64,000 nt of DNA from Oleisolibacter albus. GTDB lineage: Bacteria; Pseudomonadota; Alphaproteobacteria; Azospirillales; Azospirillaceae. Shown in pieces: positions 43,780 to 53,208 of this stretch. The position numbers and the translations under genes were made by a program. The stretch's first letter is position 1. Each line of letters begins with the position of its first letter. The notes beneath the pieces were generated by a model. That model ran no database searches. It saw nothing but the letters and a program-made list of their open reading frames with translations, and was not told where the DNA came from. The stretch is taken from NCBI RefSeq assembly GCF_003336875.1, contig NZ_QGNJ01000011.1, positions 62,001 through 126,000 of the forward strand, given 5' to 3'.

Positions 43780-45132
43780 ATGCATCCGGACCTCGTCGCC
43801 AAGTACCGCGGCCAGCGCGTCCCCCGTTACACCAGCTATCCGCCGTCGCCGCATTTCTCCGCGGCGGTGACCAACGAGACCTATCGCGGCTGGCTGGCCG
43901 GGCTGGAGCCGACGGCGACCCTGTCGCTCTATCTGCATGTGCCCTTCTGCCGTTCCATGTGCTGGTATTGCGGCTGCCACACCACCATCGTCCGCCAGGA
44001 CGAGCCGATCCGCCACTATCTGGCCGGGCTGACGCGGGAGGCCGAGACGGTGGCCGGGCTGCTGCCGGACGGGCCGCGGGTGACGCATCTGCATTTCGGC
44101 GGCGGCACCCCGACGCTGATGCCGGCGGACGCCTTCACCGCGCTGATGGACGGGCTGCGCCAGCGCTTCCGCTTCGCCGACGATGCCGAACTGGCCATCG
44201 AGATCGACCCGCGCACCCTGACCGCCGCCATGCCGGCCGTGCTGGCGGCGGGGGGCATCACCCGCGCCTCGCTGGGGGTGCAGAGCTTCGATCCGGCGGT
44301 GCAGGCCGCCATCAACCGCATCCAGCCGCCGGAACAGACGGCGGCGGCCGTGCAGGGCCTGCGGGCCGCCGGCGTGCGCGGCATCAATCTCGACCTGATC
44401 TACGGCCTGCCGCGCCAGAGCGTGGCCAGCTGCCTGGATACGGTGGAGAAGGCGGTCGCCCTGCGGCCGGACCGGCTGTCGGTGTTCGGCTATGCCCATA
44501 TGCCCGGCTTCAAGGCCCATCAGGGCCGCATCGAGGAGGTGGACCTGCCCGATGCCGACGAGCGGCTGCGCCAGCTTGTGGCCATCGAGGAGGCGCTGCT
44601 GGCTGCCGGCTATGTGCGGATCGGCATGGACCATTTCGCCCGCCCTGACGACGCCATCGCCATCGCCGCCCGCACCGGCACGCTGCGCCGGAACTTCCAG
44701 GGCTACACCACCGACGGGGCCGATGCGCTGATCGGGCTGGGCGCCTCGGCCATCGGGCGGCTGCCGCAGGGCTTCGTCGCCAATGTGGTGCCCGTGCCCG
44801 GCTATCTGAAGGCCGTGGAGCAGACCGGGCTGGCCGTGGGCCGCGGCTTCGCCGTCAGCGTCGAGGACCGGCTGCGGGCCGAGCTGATCGAGCGGGTCAT
44901 GTGCCGGTTCGAGGTGGATGTGGCCGCGGTGGCGGGCCGCTACGGGCTGGACAGCGCCCTGGTGCTGCCGGCGGCGGCGGAGCTGGAACGGCTGGTGGCG
45001 GACGGGCTGGTGGAGGTGCGGGGCACCCACATCCAGGTGCGCGAGGCGGCCCGGCCGCTTGTCCGCAGCGTGGCTGCCCTGTTCGACGCCTATCTCGACC
45101 CCGAGGGCGGGCGGCACAGCAAGGCGATCTGA
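43780..45132 (+). CDS. hemN: Oxygen-independent coproporphyrinogen III oxidase
   Basis: A 450-residue cytosolic radical SAM enzyme that makes protoporphyrinogen IX for haem without oxygen. The cluster motif CRSMCWYCGC (CxxxCxxCxC) is at about residues 58-67, the N-terminal VPRYTSYPPSPHF is the HemN signature, and FGGGTPTLM near 107 and GINLDLIYGLPRQ near 205 follow. The ATG at 43780 has AAGGAG 8 bases upstream. The C-terminal HemN domain (about 370-440) is present, which separates it from HemW-type proteins. Confidence 0.95.
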   Translation: MHPDLVAKYRGQRVPRYTSYPPSPHFSAAVTNETYRGWLAGLEPTATLSLYLHVPFCRSMCWYCGCHTTIVRQDEPIRHYLAGLTREAETVAGLLPDGPRVTHLHFGGGTPTLMPADAFTALMDGLRQRFRFADDAELAIEIDPRTLTAAMPAVLAAGGITRASLGVQSFDPAVQAAINRIQPPEQTAAAVQGLRAAGVRGINLDLIYGLPRQSVASCLDTVEKAVALRPDRLSVFGYAHMPGFKAHQGRIEEVDLPDADERLRQLVAIEEALLAAGYVRIGMDHFARPDDAIAIAARTGTLRRNFQGYTTDGADALIGLGASAIGRLPQGFVANVVPVPGYLKAVEQTGLAVGRGFAVSVEDRLRAELIERVMCRFEVDVAAVAGRYGLDSALVLPAAAELERLVADGLVEVRGTHIQVREAARPLVRSVAALFDAYLDPEGGRHSKAI

Positions 45133-45144
45133 GCGGCCGCGCGG

Positions 45145-45162
45145 CCGGGGCCTGCGCCCCGG
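45145..45162. terminator. Bidirectional terminator between hemN and yeiH
   Basis: CCGGGGC pairs with GCCCCGG across CTGC, in the 44-base gap between convergent genes; on the plus strand TTCCCCC follows. Confidence 0.55.
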
Positions 45163-45176
45163 TTCCCCCGTCTCCG

Positions 45177-46196
45177 TCAGGGCAGGTGCAAGAGCGCGAT
45201 CAGCCCCAGGCTGAACCCCAGCAGGGCCAGCAGCGACAGGCTGGCGGCCAGGACCACCCGCCCGCCGGCGGCGGCCAGGGTGCGCAGATCGACGCTCAGG
45301 CCCAGCCCGGCCATGGCCAGCAGGGTCAGGCCATGGCTGCCCAGCCCGGCCAGCTCCGCCGCCGCCGCCGGGACCAGACCGGCGGCGCGCAGAGCCGCGG
45401 TGGCGGCGAATCCCAGGATGAACCAGGGCAGCAGCGCCGTGCGCGGCGCGTCCACGCGCCGGCGCGGCCCGCCGCCCAGGCTGCCCAGCAGGCTGAGCCC
45501 CAGCAGCACCGGCCCCAGCAGCATGACCCGCACCAGCTTCACCAGCGTGCCCAGATGCAGGCTGACGGCGCCGGCCGCCGCCGTGGCCGCCAGCACCTGC
45601 GGCACGGCGTAGACGGTGAGGCCGGCCAGCACCCCGTACTGGCTGGGGCTGGACACCAGCGGGCCTTGACTCAACGGCAGCAGCAGCACGGCGCCCACGC
45701 CCAGCACGGCGGTGAAGGCCAGGGCCGCCGTCGTCTCCCTGTCCCGGGCCCCGACCACGGGGGCGGCGGCGGCGATGGCGGTGTTGCCGCAGATGGAATT
45801 GCCGCAGGCCACCAGCAGGGCCAGCCGGTGGCCCAGCCCCAGCGTGCGCCCGATGCCGTAGCTGGTCAGCAGCGACAGGGCCACCAGCATGGCGATGCCG
45901 CCCAGCAACCCCGGCCCGACCGCCAGCAGGGCCTGGGTGTCCAGCGTGGCGCCCAGCAGGATGATGGCCAGTTCCAGCGGCAGCTTGGCGGCGAAATGGA
46001 TGCCGGCGCCATGGGCACGCAGGCCGGGCCGGGCGCTGCGCAGCAGGGTCCCGACCAGGATGGCCAGCACCAGCCCGTCCAGCCAGACCCGGCCGGCCAG
46101 GGCCTGCTGGGCCTGCTGAAGCAGAAGGGCTGTGGCGGAGACGGCCAGGGCAAGGGCAAGGCCGGTGACGAGTGGACGGGAGGATGTGATCGGCAT
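45177..46196 (-). CDS. YeiH-family putative sulfate/sulfonate exporter
   Basis: A 339-residue inner-membrane protein with about ten helices, of the Cons_hypoth698 (UPF0324) family. LPLELAIILLGATLD near residue 73, ACGNSICGNTAIAAAAPVV near 128 and a final GLGLSVDLRTLAAAGGR are the family signatures. Members have been proposed to export sulfate when sulfonates are catabolised; that is not shown by sequence. A divergent LysR regulator gene lies 139 bases away, the standard arrangement for yeiH and yeiE. Confidence 0.87.
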   Translation of the reverse strand: MPITSSRPLVTGLALALAVSATALLLQQAQQALAGRVWLDGLVLAILVGTLLRSARPGLRAHGAGIHFAAKLPLELAIILLGATLDTQALLAVGPGLLGGIAMLVALSLLTSYGIGRTLGLGHRLALLVACGNSICGNTAIAAAAPVVGARDRETTAALAFTAVLGVGAVLLLPLSQGPLVSSPSQYGVLAGLTVYAVPQVLAATAAAGAVSLHLGTLVKLVRVMLLGPVLLGLSLLGSLGGGPRRRVDAPRTALLPWFILGFAATAALRAAGLVPAAAAELAGLGSHGLTLLAMAGLGLSVDLRTLAAAGGRVVLAASLSLLALLGFSLGLIALLHLP

Positions 46197-46335
46197 GAGA
46201 TGCTTCGGGGTGACGGAACCGGCGCCACCCTGCGCTGTGGCAATTCAGCAATCCAACGCATCGTTTTTGTGGTTATGATCGGAGAAATCGAATGATTGTC
46301 CGGCCCCCCCGGACCGGCATGGCCGCGGATCGAGC

Positions 46336-47232
46336 ATGACGCTGGAGCAGTTGCGCATCTTCCTGGCCGTGGCCGAGCGCGAGCATGTGACCCGCGCCGC
46401 CGAGGCGTTGAACCTGACCCAGTCCGCGGTCAGTGCGGCCATCCGGGCGCTGGAGGCCCGCCATGCCGTGACCCTGCTGCACCGGGTCGGGCGGCGGGTG
46501 GCGCTGACCGAGGCCGGACGCCTGTTCAAGGCCGAGGCGGAGGCGGTGCTGGCCCGGGTGGACCGGGCGGAACGGCTGCTGGCCGATCTGGCCGGGCTGC
46601 GGCTTGGCCGGCTGACCCTGGGGGCCAGCCAGACCGTGGCCAGCTATTGGCTGCCGCGGCTGCTGGTGCGCTTCCGCCAGCAGCATCCCGGCATCGCGCT
46701 GTCGCTGACCGTGGGCAACACCAGCGCCATCGCCCGCGCCGTGCATGACGGCAGCGCCGATCTGGGTCTGGTGGAGGGGGAGGTGGATGATCCAGCCCTG
46801 CAGGCTCTGCCGGTGGCAGACGACCGGCTGGTCATCGTGGTGGCCCCGGGCCATCCCTGGGCGGCCGAACCCAACCCGGCCCGGCCCCGCGACCTGGGCG
46901 GCACCGACTGGGTCATGCGCGAGCCGGGGTCGGGCACCCGCTCCGCCTTCGTCCAGGCGCTGCGCGGGCTGGGCCAGGAGCCGGAGACGCTGCGGGTGCT
47001 GCTGGAACTGCCCTCCAACGAGGCGGTCTGTGCCGCCGTGGCCGCCGGCGCCGGGGCGGCGGCCCTGTCCATCCATGTGGTGGAACCGCTGGTGACCGAG
47101 GGGCGGCTGCGTGTGGTGGGGCCGGCCCTGCCGCTGCGGCGCTTCGTGCTGCTGACCCACCGCGAGCGGCACCGGACCCAGGCGGCGGAGGCCATGATCC
47201 GGCTGCTCAAGGCGGCGCCCTGGTCGGGCTGA
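46336..47232 (+). CDS. LysR-family regulator, divergent from yeiH
   Basis: A 298-residue transcription factor. The N-terminal winged helix is LEQLRIFLAVAEREHVTRAA with SQSAVSAAI-type recognition helix TQSAVSAAIRALE; the effector-binding domain runs from about 90 to 290 (LTLGASQTVASYWLPRLL). It most likely controls yeiH, which starts divergently across a 139-base gap. I could not pick a single LysR box with confidence in that gap. Confidence 0.9.
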   Translation: MTLEQLRIFLAVAEREHVTRAAEALNLTQSAVSAAIRALEARHAVTLLHRVGRRVALTEAGRLFKAEAEAVLARVDRAERLLADLAGLRLGRLTLGASQTVASYWLPRLLVRFRQQHPGIALSLTVGNTSAIARAVHDGSADLGLVEGEVDDPALQALPVADDRLVIVVAPGHPWAAEPNPARPRDLGGTDWVMREPGSGTRSAFVQALRGLGQEPETLRVLLELPSNEAVCAAVAAGAGAAALSIHVVEPLVTEGRLRVVGPALPLRRFVLLTHRERHRTQAAEAMIRLLKAAPWSG

Positions 47233-47309
47233 GACGCCATGGGCATGGACGGGGCCTGAGCAAAAGGGGCATGGTCGCCCCTTATTCCCGTCACTGACCG
47301 TTGAAAGCC

Positions 47310-48203
47310 ATGTCCCTGTTCCGTTCCGTCCTGGTCGGCGGTGCCGCGTCCGCCGCCGCCGTTCTGGCCCTGCTCCCCAGTTCCGGTTCCGCCGATACCG
47401 TGCGGACGGCGCCGCCGGTGGCCGCCGCACCGGTCGCCGAGCAAGCCGCGCCCGCAAACGATCCGCGCCTGAACGCCACCTTGTTCATGCAGGTGTCGGA
47501 GGAGATGCAGCGGTTGTCGCGGCAATCCTTTGCCCTGGCGGCCCTGCGGCTGCCGGCCGCCCTTGACGAGCCGGGCTCGGCGGCGCTGGAACAGGCCGAT
47601 GGCGGCGCCGGCAAGCCCCCGGCCGTGATCTTCGACGTGGATGAGACGGTGCTGGACAACAGCCCGGCCCAGGCCCGCGCCATCCTGGCCGGCGAGCGCG
47701 CCTTCAACCTGGACTCCTGGGACAAATGGGTCGGTGAGCGGGCGGCCAAGGCCATGCCGGGCGCCGTGGATTTCGTGGCCGAGCTGCGCCGGCGCAAGGT
47801 GCGCGTGGTCTTCATCACCAACCGCGAGTGCCGTCCGCGTGCCGCCCAGCCGGGGGAGGCCTGCCCGCAGCAGGCCGATACGCTGGCCAATCTGCGCAGC
47901 GCCGGCCTGGGTCCGGTCGATCCGGCCGACCTGATGCTGAAGGGCCAGAAGAAGGACTGGCCCAGCGAGAAGGCCAGCCGGCGTGAGACAGTGGCCAGCA
48001 CCCACCGCATCGTCATGTCGGTGGGCGACCAGTTCAGCGACTTCATGCCGGTGACCCGCAGCCAGGGGCCGGAGGAGCGCCAGCGCCTGGCCGCCGCGCA
48101 TGAGGATCTGTGGCGGACCCGCTGGATCGTCATTCCCAACCCCAGCTACGGCGCCTGGCTGGACGCCCTGCCCGAGCCGGCGACACGCGCCCTGCGTCCC
48201 TGA
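47310..48203 (+). CDS. HAD-family acid phosphatase, exported (class B/e(P4)-like)
   Basis: A 297-residue secreted phosphatase. The N-terminus (MSLFRSVLVGGAASAAAVLA) is a signal peptide with cleavage near residue 28. FDVDETVLDNS near 110 is the DDDD-superfamily motif I nucleophile, VFITNRECR near 168 is motif II and GDQFSDFM near 240 is motif IV. A TTG lies in frame at 47301, but the ATG at 47310 better fits the signal peptide. The substrate is probably a periplasmic nucleotide or phosphomonoester. Confidence 0.87.
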   Translation: MSLFRSVLVGGAASAAAVLALLPSSGSADTVRTAPPVAAAPVAEQAAPANDPRLNATLFMQVSEEMQRLSRQSFALAALRLPAALDEPGSAALEQADGGAGKPPAVIFDVDETVLDNSPAQARAILAGERAFNLDSWDKWVGERAAKAMPGAVDFVAELRRRKVRVVFITNRECRPRAAQPGEACPQQADTLANLRSAGLGPVDPADLMLKGQKKDWPSEKASRRETVASTHRIVMSVGDQFSDFMPVTRSQGPEERQRLAAAHEDLWRTRWIVIPNPSYGAWLDALPEPATRALRP

Positions 48204-48293
48204 GACGGCGGGACCGGCGCCAGGGACCGGCCCGGAGCCTCCAGCCATTCTGTTCCTGTTGTGTTCTTGTCCGCCGCCCGTTAGTCTGTGGCC

Positions 48294-49370
48294 ATGGACG
48301 AGCTGCGGCGACAGGCGCTGAAGGGGCGGGGGGCCATCAGCAACGACAGCTCCCGCTATGAGCGGGAGCGTCGGGTGCTGGTCGATGACGGCTGGAGCGA
48401 CCATGCCGACCTGCAGGCTGCGGTGCGCACCACGGTGCAGACGGACACGGCCCGCCGCATCATCGCCCGCAACGACAGTCCCGACATCCCCTTCGACCAG
48501 TCGGTCAATCCCTATCGCGGCTGCGAGCACGCCTGCATCTATTGCTTCGCCCGGCCGAGCCACGCCTATCTCGGCCTGTCGCCGGGGCTGGATTTCGAGA
48601 CGCGGCTGTTCGCCAAGCGCGACGCCGCCGCCCTGCTGGCGCGGGAACTGCGGTCGCGGACCTATGTCTGCCGGCCGCTGGCCCTGGGGGCCAACACCGA
48701 CCCCTATCAGCCCGCCGAGCGGGAGGAGCGCATCACCCGGTCGGTGCTGGAGGTCTGCCGCGACTTCAGGCAGCCCGTCAGCATCGTCACCAAATCAGCC
48801 CTGGTCCTGCGCGACCTGGACATCCTGGCGCCGATGGCGGCGGAGGGGCTGGCCCATGTGGCGGTCAGCATCACCAGCCTGGACCGGGATCTGGCCCGGC
48901 GCATGGAACCGCGGGCCGCGACCCCGCCGCGGCGGCTGGAAACCATCCGGGCGCTGACGGCGGCGGGGGTGCGGGTGGCCGTGCTGGCCAGCCCCATGAT
49001 CCCGGCCCTGAACGACCAGGAGCTGGAGGCCATCCTGGAGGCGGCGGCGGCGGCCGGGGCCAGCCGGGCCGCCTATATCCTGCTGCGGCTGCCGCTGGAG
49101 ATCGCCGACCTGTTCACGGAATGGCTGCGCACCCATTATCCCGACCGGGCCGAGCGGGTGCTGAGCCTGGTGCGGCAGAGCCGCGACGGCGCGCTCTACC
49201 GCGCGCAATGGGGCACGCGGATGAAGGGGACCGGCCCCTATGCCGAGATGTTGCGGGCCCGCTTCCATCTGGCCTGCAAGCGACTGGGCTACGCCGCCCG
49301 CGGCTGGGATCTGGATTGCAGCCGCTTCCGCCCGCCGCCGGAACCGGGGGAGCAGATGGCCCTGTTCTGA
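48294..49370 (+). CDS. Radical SAM protein, PA0069 family
   Basis: A 358-residue protein of the spore photoproduct lyase-like radical SAM branch. The cluster motif is CEHACIYC (CxxxCxxC) near residue 76, with the SVNPYRGC lead-in typical of the PA0069 group. Later segments are LGANTDPYQPAERE near 125 and LASPMIPALND near 235. The family has no proven function; members have been linked to DNA repair or RNA modification by guesswork only. A GTG two codons upstream is also in frame. Confidence 0.88.
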   Translation: MDELRRQALKGRGAISNDSSRYERERRVLVDDGWSDHADLQAAVRTTVQTDTARRIIARNDSPDIPFDQSVNPYRGCEHACIYCFARPSHAYLGLSPGLDFETRLFAKRDAAALLARELRSRTYVCRPLALGANTDPYQPAEREERITRSVLEVCRDFRQPVSIVTKSALVLRDLDILAPMAAEGLAHVAVSITSLDRDLARRMEPRAATPPRRLETIRALTAAGVRVAVLASPMIPALNDQELEAILEAAAAAGASRAAYILLRLPLEIADLFTEWLRTHYPDRAERVLSLVRQSRDGALYRAQWGTRMKGTGPYAEMLRARFHLACKRLGYAARGWDLDCSRFRPPPEPGEQMALF

Positions 49371-49409
49371 CGGATGCCGATGGCGGCAGGCACCGGCGTC
49401 CGGCCGGGA

Positions 49410-50123
49410 TCAGACGGCGCGGTCGGCGGCCATGGTCAGGGTGATCAGCGTGCCCTCGTCGCGGAGGATGTCGAGGCGGGCCCCCAGGTCGGCGGCCAGG
49501 GACCGCACCAGGAACAGGCCGCTGCTGCCGAGGGCCAGGGTCTTGTCGGAAATGCCGATGCCATCGTCACGCACCGACAGGGTCAGGCGCCCGCCATCCA
49601 CGCGCAGCGCCACCTGGACGCGCCCGCTGCGCCGGTCGCGGAAGGCGTAGCGCAGGGCGTTGCCGATCAGCTCGTTGGCGATGAGGGCCAGCGGGATGGC
49701 CGCGCTGGTGAGGATGTCCGGCGCATCGGTCGTGACCTGGATGGCGATGCGCCGTTCCGCCGCCTCCAGCGCCTCGGCCAGGGCCCCCACCAGATCCCGC
49801 AGCAGGCGGCCGAGATCCAGCGACTTGCCGTCGCCGGAGTCCGACACCAGCCGGTGGGCCCGGCCCATGGCGGCGATGCGGCTGCGCGTCAGCTCCAGCG
49901 CGGCGCGCACGGCCGGATCGCGCATTTCCCGCATCTGCAGGCTGATCAGGCTGGTGATCGACCCCGATGTGCTGCGCGCCCGGTGCAGGGCCGCCCGCAG
50001 CAGCAGGTCCTTCCGGGCCAGTTCCCGCCGGAGATGATCGATTTCCGCCCGCAGGATGTCCGGATCGTCGGGCCCGGCCTCCGGACCCTGTGCCACCAAG
50101 ACAGACTGCCCGGCCTTCCCCAT
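49410..50123 (-). CDS. Soluble HisKA_2/HWE-like histidine kinase
   Basis: A 237-residue cytosolic protein. A short coiled coil (residues 22-45) leads to the dimerisation helix, LHRARSTSGSITSLISLQ, in which His47 keeps the position of the phosphoacceptor while the usual HRVKN sequence is degenerate. The ATPase domain has IANELIGNALRYAF (N-box) near 155 and VRDDGIGISD near 190. There is no sensor or receiver domain. The ATG at 50123 follows GGGAG by 5 bases. It could signal through general stress PhyR-type partners, which are not in the window. Confidence 0.75.
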   Translation of the reverse strand: MGKAGQSVLVAQGPEAGPDDPDILRAEIDHLRRELARKDLLLRAALHRARSTSGSITSLISLQMREMRDPAVRAALELTRSRIAAMGRAHRLVSDSGDGKSLDLGRLLRDLVGALAEALEAAERRIAIQVTTDAPDILTSAAIPLALIANELIGNALRYAFRDRRSGRVQVALRVDGGRLTLSVRDDGIGISDKTLALGSSGLFLVRSLAADLGARLDILRDEGTLITLTMAADRAV

Positions 50124-50362
50124 CTGAACTCCCTCCGCATAGGCAGACGATCGCAACCGGTGCGGCCGGCCTCCGTGCCGGTCAGTGATGCCACAGCGCG
50201 CGCCGCGGGTCCGGGGTCCGGATGGATGTCCTACCAGAGGGTTCAGGGCGGCGGCGGCGCGGTATCCCCGACGATCACGCGGATGCGATCACCAGCCGTC
50301 TTGCCGCGCCGGTGCGGATGGGCTTTGCTGGCCCCGGCCTATTCGTTAACGAGGGAAGCATC

Positions 50363-51049
50363 ATGGGCTTCGTCATTGCCGCACCGGACCAGCCGAGCCT
50401 TGCCGTGGCCGGTGGGGATGGACGGTTTCCGGTGCGCCGGATCTACTGCGTTGGCCGCAACTATGCCGACCATGCCCGCGAGATGGGGGCCGACCCCGTG
50501 CGGGAGCCGCCCTTCTTCTTCATGAAGCCGGCCGACGCCGTCATGCCGGACGGGGCGGACATCCCCTATCCGCCGGGGACCGCCAACCTGCACCATGAGG
50601 TGGAGCTGGTGGCCGCCATCGGCGCCACGGGCCGCGATGTGGCCGTGGAGAAGGCGCTGGATCTGGTCTGGGGCTATGGCGTCGGCAACGACCTGACCCG
50701 GCGCGACCTGCAGGGCCAGGCCAAGGCCAAGGGCCATCCCTGGGACGTGGGCAAGGGCTTCGACCATTCCGCCCCGGTGTCGCCCTTGCGTCCGGTGACG
50801 GAGATCGGGCATCCGGCCACCGGCGCCATCGCCCTGTCGGTCAACGGGACCCTGCGCCAGCAGGGCGATCTCGGCGACATGATCTGGTCTGTGGCCGAAA
50901 TCATCGCCCACCTGTCCCGTCTGTTCGTGCTGCAGCCGGGCGACCTGATCTTCACCGGCACCCCGGCCGGCGTCGGCGCGGTGGTGGCGGGCGACGTGAT
51001 TGAGGCCTCCATCGCCGGCGTCGGGCGCCTGCGCAACCGGGTGGTCTGA
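50363..51049 (+). CDS. Fumarylacetoacetate hydrolase-family protein
   Basis: A 228-residue metal-dependent hydrolase/decarboxylase. [15 protein letters not shown] near residue 30 and [13 protein letters not shown] near 50 start the fold. [11 protein letters not shown] near 77 supplies the metal-binding Glu pair, [10 protein letters not shown] near 110 and [11 protein letters not shown] near 198 end it. Substrate specificity in this group (oxaloacetate, acylpyruvates, catechol intermediates) cannot be assigned. The ATG at 50363 has GAGGGAAG 5 bases upstream. Confidence 0.9.
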   Translation: MGFVIAAPDQPSLAVAGGDGRFPVRRIYCVGRNYADHAREMGADPVREPPFFFMKPADAVMPDGADIPYPPGTANLHHEVELVAAIGATGRDVAVEKALDLVWGYGVGNDLTRRDLQGQAKAKGHPWDVGKGFDHSAPVSPLRPVTEIGHPATGAIALSVNGTLRQQGDLGDMIWSVAEIIAHLSRLFVLQPGDLIFTGTPAGVGAVVAGDVIEASIAGVGRLRNRVV

Positions 51050-51060
51050 CCCGTGTCGAA

Positions 51061-51093
51061 GGCCTGTGGCGGCCGGCCCGGCCGCCACAGGCC
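51061..51093 (+). terminator. 33-bp perfect hairpin after the FAA hydrolase gene
   Basis: GGCCTGTGGCGGCCGG pairs with its exact complement around one base. It starts 11 bases after the stop codon. No T-run follows, so termination would rely on the stem strength. Confidence 0.6.
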
Positions 51094-51360
51094 GGAATAG
51101 TACCATCGGCCCATGGCGGCCCGATAGGTCCCCTGTTACCGTCGTTGTCCAGAAGGGCCGGAAAGGCTCCGACAGCCGGGAAGACCCCGACAATGGCCGC
51201 GGAGCAGGCGGGTTCGGGTGTTACCGCCCTGCCTGCCCCCTGCGGTCGACCATGCTCTGAGACGGGACCAGCCGGCGGCACTCACCAGCCGCACGCACAC
51301 GGCCAACCTCAGACCAGGCCCAACTTCAGACAGGCCGAATACACAACAGGGAGGACGCAC

Positions 51361-51969
51361 ATGGTCTTGCACCAGCATGCCGACGGCAGGTCGGCCAGCG
51401 ATATCCATATCCACCCCGCCGTCGATGGCGGGGTCAAGCCGGGGCGGTCGGATTTCGCCGGCGGCACGCTGCATTGCCACTGCGCGCAGGACCGGGTGGA
51501 GGTGACCATCAGCGGTAACACCGCCCACAACCATGTCTGCGGCTGCACCAAATGCTGGAAGCCGTCCGGCGCCACCTTCTCCATGATCGCCGTGGTGCCG
51601 CGGGACCATGTGCGGGTGACGGCCCATGCCGAGAAGCTGCAGGTGGTGGACCCCGCCGCCGCCATCCAGCGCCATGCCTGCACCGGCTGCGGCGTCCACA
51701 TGTTCGGTCGCATCGAGAACACGGCGCATCCCTTCTATGGGCTGGACTTCGTGCATACGGAGCTGTCGGACCAGGACGGCTGGAGCGCCCCGGAATTCGC
51801 CGCCTTCGTCTCCTCCATCATCGAATCCGGCTTCCCGCCGGACCGGATGAAGGATGTGCGGGTCCGGCTGCACGATCTGGGGCTGGAACCCTATGACTGC
51901 CTGTCGCCGCCGCTGATGGACCTGATCGCCTCCCATACGGCCAAGAGCCGGGGCGTGCTGGCGGCCTGA
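51361..51969 (+). CDS. gfa: S-(hydroxymethyl)glutathione synthase-like (Gfa)
   Basis: A 202-residue zinc protein of the GFA family, which promotes the joining of formaldehyde and glutathione. The zinc-binding cysteines are visible in [10 protein letters not shown] near residue 38, [11 protein letters not shown] near 60 and [16 protein letters not shown] near 105; length and the [17 protein letters not shown] run match Gfa closely. GGGAGG precedes the ATG. The usual glutathione-dependent formaldehyde dehydrogenase gene is not adjacent. Formaldehyde detoxification would feed formate to the dehydrogenase at the start of the window. Confidence 0.9.
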   Translation: MVLHQHADGRSASDIHIHPAVDGGVKPGRSDFAGGTLHCHCAQDRVEVTISGNTAHNHVCGCTKCWKPSGATFSMIAVVPRDHVRVTAHAEKLQVVDPAAAIQRHACTGCGVHMFGRIENTAHPFYGLDFVHTELSDQDGWSAPEFAAFVSSIIESGFPPDRMKDVRVRLHDLGLEPYDCLSPPLMDLIASHTAKSRGVLAA

Positions 51970-51992
51970 TCCGGTCCCCGCCGCTCGGCCTG

Positions 51993-52032
51993 TTCCGGTC
52001 GCTCCGCTCCGCTTCCGGTCGCTTCGCTCCGC
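51993..52032. repeat. 20-bp direct repeat, two copies
   Basis: TTCCGGTCGCTCCGCTCCGC and a copy with one change lie head to tail at 51993-52012 and 52013-52032, just before the terminator between gfa and the efflux operon. Confidence 0.75.
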
Positions 52033-52065
52033 CCGTCCGGGAGGCACATGCCAGCCCGGACGGGC
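52031..52065. terminator. Bidirectional terminator between gfa and the HlyD gene
   Basis: GCCCGTCCGGG pairs with CCCGGACGGGC (11-bp perfect stem, 13-base loop) between two convergent genes. Confidence 0.7.
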
Positions 52066-52075
52066 GGGCCGGCCC

Positions 52076-52936
52076 TCAGGGGTCGATGCGCACGGTCACC
52101 GTGCGGCCGGCCACCAGACGCAGGTCGGGCGGCGGGCCGTCCAGGGCGATGCGCACCGGGATGCGCTGGGCCAGCCGCACCCAGCTGAAGGTGGGGTTGA
52201 CATTGGGCAGCAGGTCGTTGCTGGCCTGGCGCTCGCGGTCCTCGATGCCGGCGGCGATGCTCTCCACATGGCCCTTCAGCGCCACCTCCTCGCCCATCAG
52301 GTGCAGCGTCACCGGGGCGCCGATGCGGATATGGTGCAGCTTGGTCTCCTCGAAATAGCCGACGGCGTGCAGCGAGGTGGTCTTCACCAGCGCCGCCACG
52401 GCCGATCCGGCCCTGGCATAGTCGCCGGGGTTGAGGCTGAAATTGGTGATGATGCCGTCCACCGGGGTCCGCACCTCCGACCGGGCCAGCTCGAGGCGGG
52501 CAAGGTCGCGGTCGGCGATGGCCTGGTCCAGCGCCGCCTCGGCCTGACGGGCTTCGGCCTCCACCTGGTCGACCTTCTGCCGCGACACGGCGGACTCGTC
52601 GAGATGATGGTAGCGGGCGACATCGCGCCGGGCCACGTCCAGCGCCGCCTGCCGGTTGGCCACCGCCGCCTCCGCCTGCTTCAGCGCCAGGGTGAAGCGC
52701 TGGCGGTCGATGCGGAACAGCAGGTCGCCGGCATGGACCACCTGGTTGTCACGCACCAGCACCTCGTCCACCAGCCCGGAGACGTCGGGGGCGACGCCGA
52801 CCACGTCGACGCGCAGGCGTCCGTCGCGCGTCCAGGGCGCATCCATGTAGTAGAGCCAGAGCTGGCGGCCGACCAGGACGGCGGCGGCACAGACGGCCAG
52901 GGTGAGGAGGATACGGGCAAAACCGGGGAACTTCAT
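52076..52936 (-). CDS. HlyD-family efflux adaptor (AaeA-like)
   Basis: A 286-residue periplasmic adaptor. One N-terminal membrane helix (residues 5-24) is followed by a biotinyl-lipoyl-like half (DVSGLVDEVLVRDNQVVHAGD), a coiled-coil hairpin (about 75-150) and a beta-barrel part (RTPVDGIITNFSLNPGDYA). Length and order match AaeA/EmrA-like partners of FUSC transporters. It overlaps the DUF1656 gene by 4 bases and is the last gene of the operon. Confidence 0.9.
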   Translation of the reverse strand: MKFPGFARILLTLAVCAAAVLVGRQLWLYYMDAPWTRDGRLRVDVVGVAPDVSGLVDEVLVRDNQVVHAGDLLFRIDRQRFTLALKQAEAAVANRQAALDVARRDVARYHHLDESAVSRQKVDQVEAEARQAEAALDQAIADRDLARLELARSEVRTPVDGIITNFSLNPGDYARAGSAVAALVKTTSLHAVGYFEETKLHHIRIGAPVTLHLMGEEVALKGHVESIAAGIEDRERQASNDLLPNVNPTFSWVRLAQRIPVRIALDGPPPDLRLVAGRTVTVRIDP

Positions 52937-53208
52937 GGCACGGCCATCGGCGACAGGGTGGAGGACAGCAGGGTGGCGGGGGCGAGCGACGGGCCGGCAA
53001 AGCCCGCGAGATGGGAGAGGGCGGCGGCGCTGAAGCCCAGCATCAGCACCAGCAGCGCGAAATCGAACAGGGGCTGGTGCCAGACGAAGCGGTAGAGGTC
53101 GGCCCGCCGCAGCAGCCGGCGCAGCAGGCCGGTGAGGAACAGGGCGGGCAGGGCCGCCACCAGCAGCGGCGGCAGGAACACGCCCAGAAGATCGACATCA
53201 CCGCTCAT
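52933..53208 (-). CDS. DUF1656 small membrane protein
   Basis: A 91-residue protein starting MSGDVDLLGVFLPPLLVAAL with two membrane helices and the DUF1656 signature LYRFVWHQPLFDFALLVLML. It is the usual third component of FUSC/HlyD (AaeX-like) efflux operons. It overlaps the FUSC gene by 4 bases upstream and the HlyD gene by 4 bases downstream, so all three are coupled. A long open frame through the FUSC gene in the same phase is a shadow. Confidence 0.88.
   Translation of the reverse strand: MSGDVDLLGVFLPPLLVAALPALFLTGLLRRLLRRADLYRFVWHQPLFDFALLVLMLGFSAAALSHLAGFAGPSLAPATLLSSTLSPMAVP

Noticed and set aside
46197-46335. LysR binding box between yeiH and its regulator
   Set aside because: Several weak T-N11-A candidates exist and none stands out.
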